From: Lodderomyces elongisporus
Taxonomy: Eukaryota > Ascomycota > Pichiomycetes > Serinales > Debaryomycetaceae
Length of the DNA: 64,000 bases
Assembly (NCBI RefSeq): GCF_030384665.1
Contig: NC_083673.1
Span: forward strand, 372,001 to 436,000
Reading direction: 5' to 3'
Made by a program: the position numbers and the translations under genes. Positions 9,235 to 19,741 of this stretch are shown here, piece by piece. Under the pieces are notes generated by a model. That model saw only the letters and a program-made list of their open reading frames with translations. It searched no databases and was not told where the DNA came from. Each line of letters opens with the position of its first letter. The stretch's first letter is position 1.

Positions 9235-12054
9235 ATGAGGGATAATAGTAATTCATTTCAGCGACCAATGTTGACGTCCTTGGAGCTGGTCTCCTCAACG
9301 CCAACTAGACGGTCCCTTGAGCGATTTAATCTGCGAACTGGTGCTAGTCAATTGCCGCATCTTCCTCGCCTCTCTTCAATGGCAACATTTGACGAACTTG
9401 AAAGAGAGGTTGCATTGAACGGTGACGGTTACTGCGATGGCGGTGATAGCAGTGCAGGAGATGCCGGATCGTCATCTGCTGTGGAATCTTATGTGGAGTA
9501 TAATTTTGGAAGTAATCATACTATAGCCTCTAAAGATTCACTACGACAAGATGGAAATGGAAGTACGACAGCCCTCAGTACCAGCAATCAAGTTGGAAAC
9601 AATGGTAGCCACGACTCAGAGAGCAAAAAGGACGGCAATACCAATACCAATACTAATACTAATGATAATGATAATGATAATTCAGAGAATACCATAACTT
9701 TGTCAGACACAAAAGTTACTGACCTCAAGAATCAAGATGATGATGATTTCTTCAACACCAAGTCAGATCTGGCATGGAAAGAGATGAAGACGATTTCGGA
9801 TCTTGATTTTTACGATGACAGGGGCCAACTAAAACATGATGCAAAATCGGGGAAAGAGTTTATGCAAGGCGATAATTATCATTTTGGCTACACCAAGATT
9901 GACACCGAGGAGCAAGTCAACAAATATGCTGCATTGGATAAAAAGACAGATTTTTTATTTGCTTCAAAATCTGAAAATGTGAAAAAACGTCAAACTGATC
10001 CAGCAGTTCTTTTTGACGCTGATGATTCGGATTCAGACTATGACAATGATGAAGAATTGGACTCTGCAGAGACGTTGGCAGATACAAAGAAGATGTTGAC
10101 CGACTCACAGAAATTTGCTTATGTTGGATTAGCAAAGTTGATTACCGTGAATATGGCAACCCAACTAGCCAAAGTGCAATTTGGTACAGATGGGAAAGTT
10201 GCTAAGCAGTTGAGTTTGGGCCAGAAAAATTTTTCGAATTGGACTCTTTATGTCTTGTCAAAGTTATACGAGCATCTTAGCGTTGCAGGAGAAGAAAAAA
10301 CGATGATTGAGAACTTAAGCAAGCATGGTGTTGAGATTACTGATTTAACCAGTAGCTTGAGAGAAGTTGAGTTGAAACATGTAAAGAAAAAGACTCCGTT
10401 TGCTAACAGCCGGGACTTTGATCTCCGATGGGTTATCATCTGTGACATGCTATTGCTCTTACTAAGCGATGGTTATTATGATGCGCGTTCAAGGACATTA
10501 CTCATAAACTTTGCTCAAGCTATAGAGATTCCAAATTTGGAAGTGCTTCAATTTGAAAGGAGAATGATGGAATGTTTGGATATGGAAACAAAAGAAAAGT
10601 CAATCGAGAACAAAGACGAGTCATTAAATGATCAGTCGTTTGTTCAGCAGCAGATTAGGAAAAACAAAAACAAGCGACTTGTTATGATTGGTCTTGCTAC
10701 ATTAGGCGGTGGCCTTGCAATTGGGCTATCTGCTGGTCTTTTAGCTCCTGTTATTGGAGCCGGTATCGCTGCTGGGCTAACAACGGTTGGTATTACTGGT
10801 ACTAGTGGTTTTTTAGCCGGTGTGGGAGGAAGCGCGCTAATTACCACTGGTGGGATTGCTATTGGAGCAAAAGTAGGTAATAAAGCAGGTGCGAGAAGAA
10901 CAGGTGATGTTCAAACGTTTGAGTTTAAACCATTGCATAACAACAAGAGGACCAATTTGATTGTTACTGTGAGTGGATGGATGAATGGTGAGATGGATGA
11001 TGTTCGACTCCCATTTTCAACGGTGGACCCTGTGATGGGGGATATGTTTTCCCTATTGTGGGAACCGGAGATGTTACAATCTATGGGCCAAACAATTGGA
11101 ATATTGGCAAGCGAAGCATTGAGTACTTCAATTCAGCAAATTCTTGGTGCCACTATCTTGAGTGCATTGATGTCTGCTATTCAGTTGCCAATGGCGCTTT
11201 CTAAACTTTCATATTTGTTAGATAACCCATGGAACGTGTCGTTGGATAGAGCATGGAAGGCAGGTAAAATTTTAGCTGAAACCATTCTTTCAGGAAACTT
11301 GGGCGTTAGACCAATAACACTTGTTGGATTTTCATTAGGCGCACGGTTGATTTACTCCTGCTTGATTGAAGTTGCCAAACGAGGTGGCTATGGTTTGATT
11401 GAAAATGTCATTCTCTTAGGCTCACCAATATCGATTAATATTGACCAATTAGCGCTAGCTCGTTCAGTAGTCAGTGGAAGATTTATCAATGGTTATTCCA
11501 AAAAGGATTGGATCTTAGGTTATCTTTTTAGAGCTACTGGGGGTGGAATTCTGACCGTTGCGGGATTATCGGCTTTGAAAAACGTTGAAGGCGTTGAAAA
11601 TTTCGATTGTACCGAGTATGTCGAGGGTCACATGTCCTATAGAAAAGCAATCCCTAAAATTTTGAAAAATCTTGACTGGGAGGTGTTGAGCGAGGAGTTT
11701 GCTGAGATTGAGGAGCCAGACCCCGAGGAAGGAGAGCGTCAACGACAGTTGATTAATGAATTTGATGAAGCAAGAGAAAAGATTGAAAAAGAAGAGAAAG
11801 AAGGAGGCGGCGAGAGTACACAAAAGGGTTGGAAACTGTGGTTTAAACCGAAGAAGAAGGACTGGTGGGACATTTACGGTGGTGGAAATACTAGTGCAAA
11901 TGGTCAATCAAAGGTTAATGTTGATGACAAGGGTGATACAATTGAGGAGTACGATGAAAATGCATCTCCCGAATTTGACCTTGGTGCTCTTGCCAAAGAG
12001 GTGAATGAGATAGAACACCAAGCTGGGGAAAAGCAAACAAAGAGTAGCTCATAG
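9235..12054 (+). CDS. MIL1: Mil1-like DUF726 alpha/beta-hydrolase membrane protein
   Basis: The 939-aa protein belongs to the DUF726/TMCO4 family; the yeast member YFL034W (Mil1) interacts with the AP-1 variant adaptor containing Apm2 and affects trafficking between the trans-Golgi and endosomes. An N-terminal region of about 280 residues is disordered, rich in Asn, Asp and Ser, with an Asn-Thr/Asn-Asp repeat. A Gly/Ala-rich hydrophobic segment (about 482-548) could insert in membranes. A lipase-like nucleophile elbow GFSLG has Ser700 (698-702). The C-terminus is acidic and low in complexity, with a WKLWFKPKKKDWW motif. Catalytic activity has not been inferred beyond the motif. The start is the first ATG after the decamer repeat; a later start would remove only disordered sequence. 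Confidence 0.85.
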   Translation: MRDNSNSFQRPMLTSLELVSSTPTRRSLERFNLRTGASQLPHLPRLSSMATFDELEREVALNGDGYCDGGDSSAGDAGSSSAVESYVEYNFGSNHTIASKDSLRQDGNGSTTALSTSNQVGNNGSHDSESKKDGNTNTNTNTNDNDNDNSENTITLSDTKVTDLKNQDDDDFFNTKSDLAWKEMKTISDLDFYDDRGQLKHDAKSGKEFMQGDNYHFGYTKIDTEEQVNKYAALDKKTDFLFASKSENVKKRQTDPAVLFDADDSDSDYDNDEELDSAETLADTKKMLTDSQKFAYVGLAKLITVNMATQLAKVQFGTDGKVAKQLSLGQKNFSNWTLYVLSKLYEHLSVAGEEKTMIENLSKHGVEITDLTSSLREVELKHVKKKTPFANSRDFDLRWVIICDMLLLLLSDGYYDARSRTLLINFAQAIEIPNLEVLQFERRMMECLDMETKEKSIENKDESLNDQSFVQQQIRKNKNKRLVMIGLATLGGGLAIGLSAGLLAPVIGAGIAAGLTTVGITGTSGFLAGVGGSALITTGGIAIGAKVGNKAGARRTGDVQTFEFKPLHNNKRTNLIVTVSGWMNGEMDDVRLPFSTVDPVMGDMFSLLWEPEMLQSMGQTIGILASEALSTSIQQILGATILSALMSAIQLPMALSKLSYLLDNPWNVSLDRAWKAGKILAETILSGNLGVRPITLVGFSLGARLIYSCLIEVAKRGGYGLIENVILLGSPISINIDQLALARSVVSGRFINGYSKKDWILGYLFRATGGGILTVAGLSALKNVEGVENFDCTEYVEGHMSYRKAIPKILKNLDWEVLSEEFAEIEEPDPEEGERQRQLINEFDEAREKIEKEEKEGGGESTQKGWKLWFKPKKKDWWDIYGGGNTSANGQSKVNVDDKGDTIEEYDENASPEFDLGALAKEVNEIEHQAGEKQTKSSS

Positions 12055-12499
12055 ACTTGTTCTGTATTGCCTGCCAATAATACAGTAGCATTAAATTAGA
12101 ATGTAAGTGCTTATATAGTTGAGTATTTTAGATCGTTGAAAAAGCGTATAGATTAACACGTATTGTTACTACAACTGATTAAATTTTTCATTTTCATTTT
12201 TATCATCTTATCATTTTCATTTTCATTTTTTCTTTCTTTTTTTTTCATTTTTCTCTTTGAGATTTTAATTTTTTCTTCTCTCACTATTTCTCATTTCTCA
12301 CTCTTCATGTGTATTGATTATGTATGCGTACAAGTAGATGTATAAATATATATACATATATATATATATTATTATTATTATTATTATTTTTTTTTTTTTT
12401 AGGATTCTGACTCAAAAATTTTTCATATAGAGGAGCACGCTTTGAACCAGTCATTTCCAATTTCTTTCTCCCTAAACAATCAAATTTATTACAAAAAAA
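12055..12499. other. Intergenic region MIL1-FRS1
   Basis: This 445-bp region contains a pyrimidine-rich stretch (about 12187-12300), a TA-rich segment and a short ATT repeat running into a poly-T (about 12365-12402). It ends in an A-rich leader directly before the FRS1 ATG. No gene is seen. Confidence 0.5.
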
Positions 12500-14275
12500 A
12501 TGCCAACTATTGGAGTCGACAAAGAGGATCTTTTCCAAATTCTTGGTAAATCATATACTACTGAAGAGTTTGACGAATTGTGTTTCCAGTTCGGTATTGA
12601 GTTGGACGAAGATACTACTGAAGAATGTCAAGGTGATGAGAGACCACAATTAAAGATTGAAGTTCCTGCTAACAGATACGACATGTTATGTATTGAAGGT
12701 ATTGCCCAAGCATTGAATGAGTTTTTGGGCAATGAGCAACCACCAAAATATACTTTGAACCCACTGAAACCGGAAATCTCGCTTACCATCAAGGAGTCTG
12801 TATTCCCAGTTCGTCAATATGCAGCTTCTGCCATTTTGAGAAATGTGACATTCAACCAAAGAGCATATGATTCATTTATTGCTTTGCAGGATAAGTTGCA
12901 CACCAATTTGTGCCGAAACAGGACTCTTGTGGCGATTGGTACACATGATTTGGATACTTTAACCCCACCATTTACATACGAGGGATTAGCACCAAAGGAT
13001 ATCAAGTTTAAACCATTGAATCAAACCAAGGAATTTAATGGTGAAGAGTTGATGGAATTTTATGAAAAGGATAAGAATTTGGGTAAATATGTGCCAATTA
13101 TCAAGGATTCGCCAGTTTACCCCGTTATGCTCGACGCTAATCGTACTGTTGCTTCCTTGCCACCAATCATCAACTCTGATCATTCCAAGATTACCTTGAA
13201 CACCAAGAATGTTTGGATCGACGTGACTGGTACAGATAGAACCAAGACCGAGATTGTGATTAACCAGATTGTCGCAATGTTTTCAAGATATAGTCAAACT
13301 CCATTTGAGATTGAGCCTATCCAAATTATTTCTGAACACAATGGTCAAACTCGTGTTACTCCAAATATTGCACCACGTGAATTCAAAGCCGAGACAGCTT
13401 ATATCAACTCTTGTTTGGGTTTGAATTACTCAGGTGAGGAAATTGCTAAATTGTTGAAGAAGATGGCTTTGGATGCTACTCCATCTACTAGCGAAGACGG
13501 TATCCTCAATGTGAAAGTGCCAATCACTAGATCTGATGTTTTGCACCAGTGCGATATCATGGAAGATGCAGCTATTGCTTATGGGTATGACAACTTGAAG
13601 AAAACACACCCAAACAGTGAAAGTATGGTTGCTTCTGCATTGCCAGTTAATAAGGTTGCCGATATTTTGCGTTTGGCCACCTCTCAAGCTGGATACCTGG
13701 AAGTTATGCCATTGACATTGTGCTCACACGATGAAAACTTTGCTTGGTTAAGAGCTAAGGACGATGGCACCAAAGCTGTCAAGTTGGAAAACCCAAAGAC
13801 CATCGAGTACCAAGTTGTGCGTACCACATTGTTGCCAGGTCTTTTGAAAACTGTTAAGGAGAACAGAAAACACTCCTTACCAATCAAAGTTTTCGAATGT
13901 GGAGACATTGTTTTGAAAGACGACAAGTTGGAAAGAGGTGCTTTCAACCAACGTAACTGGGCTGCCATGTATGTTGGGAAAGCTTCGGGTTTTGAATACG
14001 TTCAAGGTTTGTTGGGAAAGATTATGCAAACCATGAGAACTCCATGGCTCGAAAAGCCACAAGAGGACAAGAGAAGAGGATACTGGATTGAAGAAGACAA
14101 GTCGAACCCCACTTTCTTTGACGGAAGAGGAGCCAAGGTTCTTTTCAGAAGCCAGGAAGGCGGTAAGGCTGTAGAAGTTGGAAGCATTGGAGTGTTGCAC
14201 CCAGAGGTTATGAACCACTTTGATATCCCATACGCTGGTTCTGTTGTTGAAATTAATGCAGAGGTCTTTTTGTAA
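12500..14275 (+). CDS. FRS1: Cytosolic phenylalanyl-tRNA synthetase beta subunit
   Basis: The 591-aa product is the beta subunit of the cytosolic alpha2-beta2 PheRS, which charges tRNA-Phe. It is close to the usual yeast length (about 595 aa) and begins with the conserved [12 protein letters not shown] and [10 protein letters not shown] segments. The middle carries a B3/4-like editing region and the B5 domain (around 290-370, including [20 protein letters not shown]). The C-terminal part is the catalytic-like core (LPLTLCS-type segment, [14 protein letters not shown]). It lacks the C-terminal anticodon-binding domain of bacterial PheT, as expected for the eukaryotic form. The CTG codon at 13697-13699 ([12 protein letters not shown]) sits where relatives have Ser or Thr, supporting Ser decoding. 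The A-rich context before the ATG fits high expression. Confidence 0.96.
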   Translation: MPTIGVDKEDLFQILGKSYTTEEFDELCFQFGIELDEDTTEECQGDERPQLKIEVPANRYDMLCIEGIAQALNEFLGNEQPPKYTLNPLKPEISLTIKESVFPVRQYAASAILRNVTFNQRAYDSFIALQDKLHTNLCRNRTLVAIGTHDLDTLTPPFTYEGLAPKDIKFKPLNQTKEFNGEELMEFYEKDKNLGKYVPIIKDSPVYPVMLDANRTVASLPPIINSDHSKITLNTKNVWIDVTGTDRTKTEIVINQIVAMFSRYSQTPFEIEPIQIISEHNGQTRVTPNIAPREFKAETAYINSCLGLNYSGEEIAKLLKKMALDATPSTSEDGILNVKVPITRSDVLHQCDIMEDAAIAYGYDNLKKTHPNSESMVASALPVNKVADILRLATSQAGYLEVMPLTLCSHDENFAWLRAKDDGTKAVKLENPKTIEYQVVRTTLLPGLLKTVKENRKHSLPIKVFECGDIVLKDDKLERGAFNQRNWAAMYVGKASGFEYVQGLLGKIMQTMRTPWLEKPQEDKRRGYWIEEDKSNPTFFDGRGAKVLFRSQEGGKAVEVGSIGVLHPEVMNHFDIPYAGSVVEINAEVFL

Positions 14276-15181
14276 AGGGATAGGTAAAGAGGAGAGTAAA
14301 GTAATGTAATGTTGTTAATAGAGTTTTGATATAGTTGTTGAAAACAATCGGCTAAAGCCGAGTTTCTTTTACAGCCAAAGCCAAAGCCAAAACCAAAGCC
14401 AAAACTAAAGCCGTTACTATTGCCGTTGATATTGCTGTGGTTATTGATGTAACTATCAATTGTCCCTTCTCTCCCAGTGATAACAAGTGTGTGCTGAACG
14501 CATCAACTTTCGATTTTCTGTCAGTCGCACACTACCTTTTCCTTCCTTTTTTTTTCCTTATGTTTTTTTTTTTTTTTTTTTTTTTAATTTGTTCCCTTTT
14601 TCGTACAGGTGTAGAGGTCAGTCACACAAATGTTTATACTAAACGAAACTTCCCACCTCTACCTTAAAATCGAACACTCTCAAATAAAATTTATATAATT
14701 TAAGAGTGAAGGAAAGTATTCAAAAGTTTTAGTTTAATAACAACCAAACGCAAGAACAATAACAACAAAATACAAATCTATCAACATCTTATTCACTGTT
14801 GACCAATTGCCCACTTCTTTTTTAACCAGAAGTATATTCACAATTTAAGCGAACTTATTTAAGTCCGAGCGTACCTTGTTGTGTTTTTTTTTTTCCTTCA
14901 CTTTTCTTTCTTTCATTTAATTCCATCCGTTATCTTTCAAACCCCGCCATCCTTCTTCTTTCTTCACTTATCAAGAAAACAAATTGAAGGTTCACAAATA
15001 AGTATACATAATCACATACATACAATCCTACAGATATATTACTCTATATATTTATATATATATATATATCTTTTCTGGCGGTTTATAACACATACGATTG
15101 AAAGTTAAAAGAGTTGAATAACAATAAAGTATTCACATTACCTAGTGTTTACATATACAGAATAATTTTTATACTATTGCA
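14276..15181. other. Intergenic region FRS1-SEC4
   Basis: This 906-bp region contains a (GCCAAA)n-like hexamer repeat at about 14373-14413, a poly-T tract at about 14564-14585, and TA repeats at about 15041-15069. No ORF with a domain is present; it presumably holds the FRS1 3' UTR and the SEC4 promoter with a long leader. Confidence 0.5.
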
Positions 15182-15808
15182 ATGAGTTCAAAGGGTTCGT
15201 CGTCGAGGGCGTACGATATGATTATGAAACTTTTATTGGTTGGTGATTCGGGAGTTGGTAAATCATGTCTTCTTTTGCGTTTTGTTGAAGATAAATTCAA
15301 CCCTTCATTCATCACCACAATTGGAATTGACTTTAAGATCAGAACTATAGATAGCAAAGGCAAGAAAATCAAATTGCAGGTGTGGGATACTGCAGGACAG
15401 GAAAGATTTAGAACTATTACCACAGCATACTATCGAGGCGCCATGGGTATTGTGTTGATATATGATGTCACCGATGCCAGATCCTTTGAAAACGTGCAAA
15501 ATTGGTTCCAAACTGTGTCCCAGCATGCCAATGAAGAAGCGCAGATTTTCCTTGTTGGAAATAAATGTGACGATGAAGAGAATAGACAAGTCTCGAGGGA
15601 ACAGGGTGAAGAGTTGGCCCAAAAATTACAAATCCCCTTTTTAGAGGCATCGGCAAAAACCAACCAGAATGTTGAGAGTATTTTCTATGAATTGGCTGGA
15701 ATCATCCAAGAAAAACATGTTGACGATGCCGCTGGAGCTGGATCTGGCGGCCATGGGGGTGTCGACGTCTCTCAAAATAATTCAGGCATTAAAAACAATT
15801 GTTGTTAA
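15182..15808 (+). CDS. SEC4: Rab GTPase Sec4
   Basis: A 208-aa Rab8/Sec4-type small GTPase that tethers post-Golgi secretory vesicles to the exocyst at the plasma membrane. All nucleotide-binding motifs are intact: P-loop GDSGVGKS (21-28), switch I with FITTIGIDF (43-51), WDTAGQE (68-74), NKCD (127-130) and SAKT (157-160). It ends in Cys-Cys (207-208), the double geranylgeranylation signal of Rab proteins. The effector sequence and the YYRGAMGI segment match Sec4 rather than Ypt1. The hypervariable tail (about 175-206) is Gly/Asn-rich. The first ATG is used, after a long AT-rich leader. Confidence 0.95.
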   Translation: MSSKGSSSRAYDMIMKLLLVGDSGVGKSCLLLRFVEDKFNPSFITTIGIDFKIRTIDSKGKKIKLQVWDTAGQERFRTITTAYYRGAMGIVLIYDVTDARSFENVQNWFQTVSQHANEEAQIFLVGNKCDDEENRQVSREQGEELAQKLQIPFLEASAKTNQNVESIFYELAGIIQEKHVDDAAGAGSGGHGGVDVSQNNSGIKNNCC

Positions 15809-16178
15809 AGTATCTAGGTGAAGTTTACATTAGTGTTTTCAAAGATTTGCCATAGTTTGTTCACTTTATTAAACGTTACATTATCTTTTGTCGATAGAGA
15901 GAAGATACCAGAAGGTGTTTACCGATTGTAGAGAGTCCCAGTTTCCAGTTTCCAGTTTCCAGTCTCCAGTTTCCAAGTCCCAATTTCCAGTTTTCAATTT
16001 TCAAGTGTTGCGTATCGGTATCATTATTAGTGTCGGTATAATTACTTTTCCTTTTTTCCCAATTGTTTATTAGTATACAATATATCTTGCGAAAGTCTAA
16101 GTAAATTGTTAATCCTTTATTTTTTATGTTTTAATTTATACATATATATATATATAATCATCATATACATTTTCTAGA
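15809..16178. other. Convergent intergenic region with TTTCCAG tandem repeat
   Basis: This 370-bp spacer between the SEC4 stop and the stop of the minus-strand NDUFA5-type gene. About seven imperfect copies of a 7-bp unit (GTTTCCA) run from about 15936 to 15991. It is otherwise AT-rich with TA repeats near 16141-16155. Confidence 0.7.
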
Positions 16179-16655
16179 TTATATCCTCTTGCCAAAGTAG
16201 ACCCACTGGTCATCTAATGGTTTTTCTTCCAACTCTTCCCAACATTTTAAACGAGCCAACTCACGGCTCAACTGAATTTCATCGTGAGCCTGTATCACCA
16301 ACTCTTCAATCAAACCATTACCAATTTTGTTTTCAATATTTTCTGTAATTTCTTCTTCTTCAACAATCTTTAATCTGTTTTTCGTAAGTGCCTCTACGGA
16401 TTGTCTGTACACCGATTCCTTTGGGAACTGTTTGTTGAGAATCTCAAGTTGATTATTGTACAATGTGATAAGTGCTGGTCTTGGGTTTGGGTGTTTGAAT
16501 AAACCAGTGATACCGGTAGGAATACCTTCTCCGGCTCGAATCAAAACCTGTCTTAATGCTGCTGTGGGTCTCATTTGTGGTGGTGTTGTTGCTGTTGTTG
16601 CTGTTGTTGCTGTTGTTGCTGTTGTTGCTGTTGTTGCTGTTGTTGTTAATTGCAC
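16179..16655 (-). CDS. Mitochondrial complex I NDUFA5/B13-type accessory subunit
   Basis: This matches the NDUFA5 family of NADH:ubiquinone oxidoreductase (peripheral arm, matrix side). The conserved block is visible: TGITGLFKHPNPRPALITLY (about 49-68), SVYRQSVEALTKNRLKIVE (about 80-98) and a C-terminal helix ending QWVYFGKRI. The full ORF is 158 aa and starts with a Thr-Thr-Ala repeat encoded by a 9-bp microsatellite. A second ATG at 16572-16574 (residue 28) would give 131 aa starting MRPTAALRQVLIRAGEG, which looks like a normal start or matrix presequence for this family. I think the second ATG is the ancestral start. Complex I is present in CUG-clade yeasts, unlike Saccharomyces. Confidence 0.85.
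   Translation of the reverse strand: MQLTTTATTATTATTATTATTATTPPQMRPTAALRQVLIRAGEGIPTGITGLFKHPNPRPALITLYNNQLEILNKQFPKESVYRQSVEALTKNRLKIVEEEEITENIENKIGNGLIEELVIQAHDEIQLSRELARLKCWEELEEKPLDDQWVYFGKRI
16584..16648. repeat. 9-bp microsatellite (GTTGTTGCT) in the NDUFA5-type gene N-terminus
   Basis: About six to seven copies of GTTGTTGCT (plus strand) encode Thr-Thr-Ala repeats on the minus strand. The repeat lies between the two possible start codons, so its length changes only the longer form. Confidence 0.9.
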
Positions 16656-17389
16656 TTTAAATCAAACCCGGCTGTGGAATTTGAAAAAGAGGTGTATAGA
16701 TGAAGATGTTTTGGGTAATGATTATTTCTCATTCTTTGGTTGGACGGAAAATTTCAGACACTCAAAAAAGTGTCAGAAAAAAAAATGTTTCAAAAACTGC
16801 AAACTGGAGTTTGGTTTATCAAAACCGCTAACTTCTAATATTGTAGACAAGTCTATACACCGTGAAAAGAAATGTATGTTCATATCTATTTATCTATATA
16901 TCTATCTATCAATATATTCATATATACATATATATATCTAAATTGAGTGACAAATGTTTCAAAGATTGTGTACCTTCTCTTTCCCGTGCCAATGAATACT
17001 CTCGTGTTTTTCTTTTTTACCATAATCACGATTTACACAGTTTTTATAACAGTTGCATCAGTGTTGAATTACTCGATCGAAGTGAAGAAGCTTCAATACT
17101 ATCTAACAATTTATCTTTATGCCTTACCTGCAGCAAATATTCCTTTATAGTGTTAAGACTATATTTGCTCGATTTTTTGGTTCTCTAATATCAAAAAATA
17201 GCAAAAAAAAATAGTAAAATGAAAAAGAAATAAAAAAAAAGTAAGAGAAACTTCATCTACATTGATAATTATACAGTATAATAATTTCGGATCAACTTGC
17301 TCTCCAACTACTTCTAATGATATCTATATTACACATCAATCAAGAGCCAAAAGCTCAATATCAAGCGTACTCTAATTAGCATTGTTCCT
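16656..17389. other. Intergenic region with a possible 52-codon hydrophobic ORF
   Basis: This 734-bp stretch lies upstream of the NDUFA5-type gene and downstream of WWM1. It holds TA/TC-rich microsatellites (about 16880-16935). On the plus strand an ATG at 16992 opens 52 codons to 17150 encoding a strongly hydrophobic peptide (FFFFTIITIY near its N-terminus), then a basic-acidic turn and a second hydrophobic part. I could not match it to a family, so it is not called as a gene. Confidence 0.35.
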
Positions 17390-18109
17390 TTAGAAATCTC
17401 CACCGCCGAAATCGCCACCGCCAAAGTCTCCTCCACCATAGTCACCGTCTTGGTATCCATCCCCATAACCATCCTGGTAAGCTTCGTAGTCGTTATGATC
17501 ACTCATCATGTTTCCCAAAAGCATACCACCTAGTAAACCTCCACCAACACCCATGGCCATGTTGCCCGCACCACCGCCAAATCTACTACGCTGTTGTTGA
17601 GGGTATTGTTGAGGATACTGTTGGGGAGGGTATCCACCATATCCACCAGGTTGAGGTGGATAACCACCATAGCCAGGCTGAGGTGGGTAGCCGCCCCCAT
17701 AACCTTGAGGTGGATAGCCGCCTCCGTAACCTTGTTGTGGAGGGAATCCCCCACCAAATCCAGCTTGTTGGGGTTGTTGATTGTTATTATTGTGGCGACT
17801 GAAGAATCCTTTTTTATTGCTGTTGTTGCTCTCGTTATTCTGGTTCTGTTGTGAAGAAGAGGCCACCTGTGGTCTCGATTGCGAAGAAGATGCAGGAGAA
17901 GCAGTGCCCGCTTTAGAAGCAACCGGACTGTAGGCTGGTGGTGGAATATCTGCTGCACTGTCTGTGTCAAAGGTGGTTCCTTTTGGAGCTTCCCATTGAG
18001 ATTTCTTTGTTGCGAGATCAACGTAAAACCAAGTGCCATACTTGTCGTCGAATTTGGCTAACCAACCCTTGGGTACAGTTGGTGGCTTATTTGGATCGTC
18101 TTTTGCCAT
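17390..18109 (-). CDS. WWM1: Wwm1-like WW-domain protein
   Basis: A 239-aa protein with one N-terminal WW domain (about 12-43; Trp16 and Trp39 are the signature tryptophans, with a TWFYVDL core strand). Then come a Ser/Gln/Asn-rich linker and about 60 residues of Gly-Tyr-Pro-Pro-Gln repeats. The C-terminus has a Gly-rich hydrophobic stretch (GVGGGLLGGMLLGNMM) and an acidic end with three GGGDF units. This architecture matches S. cerevisiae Wwm1, a small protein that binds the metacaspase Mca1. The start MAKDDPNKPP places the WW domain where it is in Wwm1. The Pro/Gly/Gln part is low complexity and probably aggregation-prone; its function is not inferred from sequence. Confidence 0.82.
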   Translation of the reverse strand: MAKDDPNKPPTVPKGWLAKFDDKYGTWFYVDLATKKSQWEAPKGTTFDTDSAADIPPPAYSPVASKAGTASPASSSQSRPQVASSSQQNQNNESNNSNKKGFFSRHNNNNQQPQQAGFGGGFPPQQGYGGGYPPQGYGGGYPPQPGYGGYPPQPGGYGGYPPQQYPQQYPQQQRSRFGGGAGNMAMGVGGGLLGGMLLGNMMSDHNDYEAYQDGYGDGYQDGDYGGGDFGGGDFGGGDF

Positions 18110-19150
18110 CTTTTCGTTTAACGTATTTTCTATTTTTCTATTCTTCCTTTTTACCTTCTGTGGGGGAATCTATACTTTTTTTAAAGCCGTTTCGATATGG
18201 AAAAAAAAAATGTACTTAACGAAAAAAAAAAGAAACAAAGATATATTAAGATATCGAATTTTCAAAGCCTCCCTTAAATAAAGAAAATAAGCGAACAAGA
18301 GGTCAACGTACAAAAAGAAAAGTATGGAATGTCGTAGTGTTTAGCGTTTTCAATTTTTTTTTAATTTTTTTTTGATTTTATTTTGAATGATCCTTGCGAC
18401 TTGACGTCAGTGTCAGAAAGTTAGTGTAAGAATAGTGTAAGAGTAAGGCAAAGGGTAAGGCTAAGGCTAAGAGGTGAGGTGAGGTGAACGAGAGGAAGGA
18501 AACGCAATAAAGTGATTTCATTTTACATTGGGTAAATGGAACGTGACACAAAAGCAGCGGCGATAATTAAAGAGTGTGTGAAGATAACACTGTACAGCCG
18601 AGAACTACTCCATTCACCCCTATTTTATCAACCTTGTGCCAATGAATATTCTTCTTTCTTTTTTTTTTTTGGGTTTCGTTATCGAAATAAACTGTTTGTT
18701 GTTTACTCTAGAGTTATCTGAGTGCTTCAAATTTATGCTTATTGAGTAGGGAGAAGAGGGTATCGTTGTTACAACAAGAGAAGTAAATAAGCTTCACTTT
18801 TTTATTTTTCTTCATAATTATCTACTACTCTTTTCTATCTGCAGTTTTTTTAATGAATATTTTTGGAAAGAATCGGGTGGAGGGGGGAGGAAATGTGGGA
18901 AAAGACGAGAGAATAGACATGGCAATGTAAGAGGTATATATTTAGTTTCTTGCCAGTCTTGCATTCTGGACTCATGAAGCAGGTTGGGTACAAATGAGGA
19001 ATGTTGGTATTCTTCTTTATTTTGAGAAAAATAGAAGTGTATCCATTATGTAATTGTTTATTCTATCGTGTCTATATGTGTTTTATATGTATTTATATAT
19101 TCGTGTCTTCATATCTTCATGCATTGTGTCTACCTATGTTCAATTGTTTT
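18110..19150. other. Intergenic region WWM1-RCF2
   Basis: This 1,041-bp stretch is mostly AT-rich with T and A runs, short GGCTAA/GAGGT-type direct repeats near 18445-18490, and a purine-rich stretch near 18875-18915. A 60-codon ORF at 18536-18721 has no recognisable domain. It probably contains the WWM1 promoter and the RCF2 3' region. Confidence 0.45.
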
Positions 19151-19741
19151 TTATTCAATTTTGCCTTGTTCTTGTAATTCCCTTTTCCAGTTGGGGATTG
19201 GTGGAGGCTGCTTCTTTTTCAAGTCTTCCTCATGCATACTTAACAAAATAGTACCAAGTAACAAGACAACAGTGATGGCCTGTGCATAAACTCTGGCCTG
19301 CACCAACTTTTGTGCTCTAGTCATGTACTGATCTCTGTTTACAATTCTCCATGAGCCATACAACGAAGCAGCCCAAGCTGAGACAACGATTTTGTACTTG
19401 TTCTCATTCAATTGATGCAAGATCTTATCTGTTGTTGATAACTTGTTGAAATTCTCCATCTCCTCCTTTTGCTTCAATTGCAAGTACTCCAGTTGATATC
19501 TATTCTCGTCAAACTTCACTGACCCGTTATCAGCCATGAATGCTCCAACACCAATGGTTGGGATAGCAAATATTGCGGCTCTGATGGAAGAACCCATTCT
19601 GGCATAACGAATTGGACGCTTGAACTTTGTATATTGTAAGATACCAACACCAATTGCAGCACCAACCAAACATCCCTTGAATCCTTCGACAAGGATGTAT
19701 TGTCCGTGCTCCTTCATTTCCTCTTCTGAGACGATCTTCAT
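19151..19741 (-). CDS. RCF2: Respiratory supercomplex factor 2 (HIG1 domain)
   Basis: A 196-aa mitochondrial inner-membrane protein matching Rcf2 (YNR018W), which associates with complexes III and IV. An N-terminal half has two short hydrophobic segments (FKGCLVGAAIGVGIL around 20-34, and AAIFAIPTIGVGAFMA around 54-69). A C-terminal HIG1-type domain (about 105-175) has two helices, including VSAWAASLYGSWRIVNR and a QARVYAQAITVVLLLG segment that is the conserved (Q/I)X3(R/H)XRX3Q-like region. Length and layout agree with Rcf2 rather than the shorter Rcf1. The start is the first ATG, preceded by an A-rich leader. Confidence 0.9.
   Translation of the reverse strand: MKIVSEEEMKEHGQYILVEGFKGCLVGAAIGVGILQYTKFKRPIRYARMGSSIRAAIFAIPTIGVGAFMADNGSVKFDENRYQLEYLQLKQKEEMENFNKLSTTDKILHQLNENKYKIVVSAWAASLYGSWRIVNRDQYMTRAQKLVQARVYAQAITVVLLLGTILLSMHEEDLKKKQPPPIPNWKRELQEQGKIE

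Noticed and set aside
18536..18721. 61-codon ORF between WWM1 and RCF2
   Set aside because: It includes a poly-Phe run from a T tract and shows no family resemblance.
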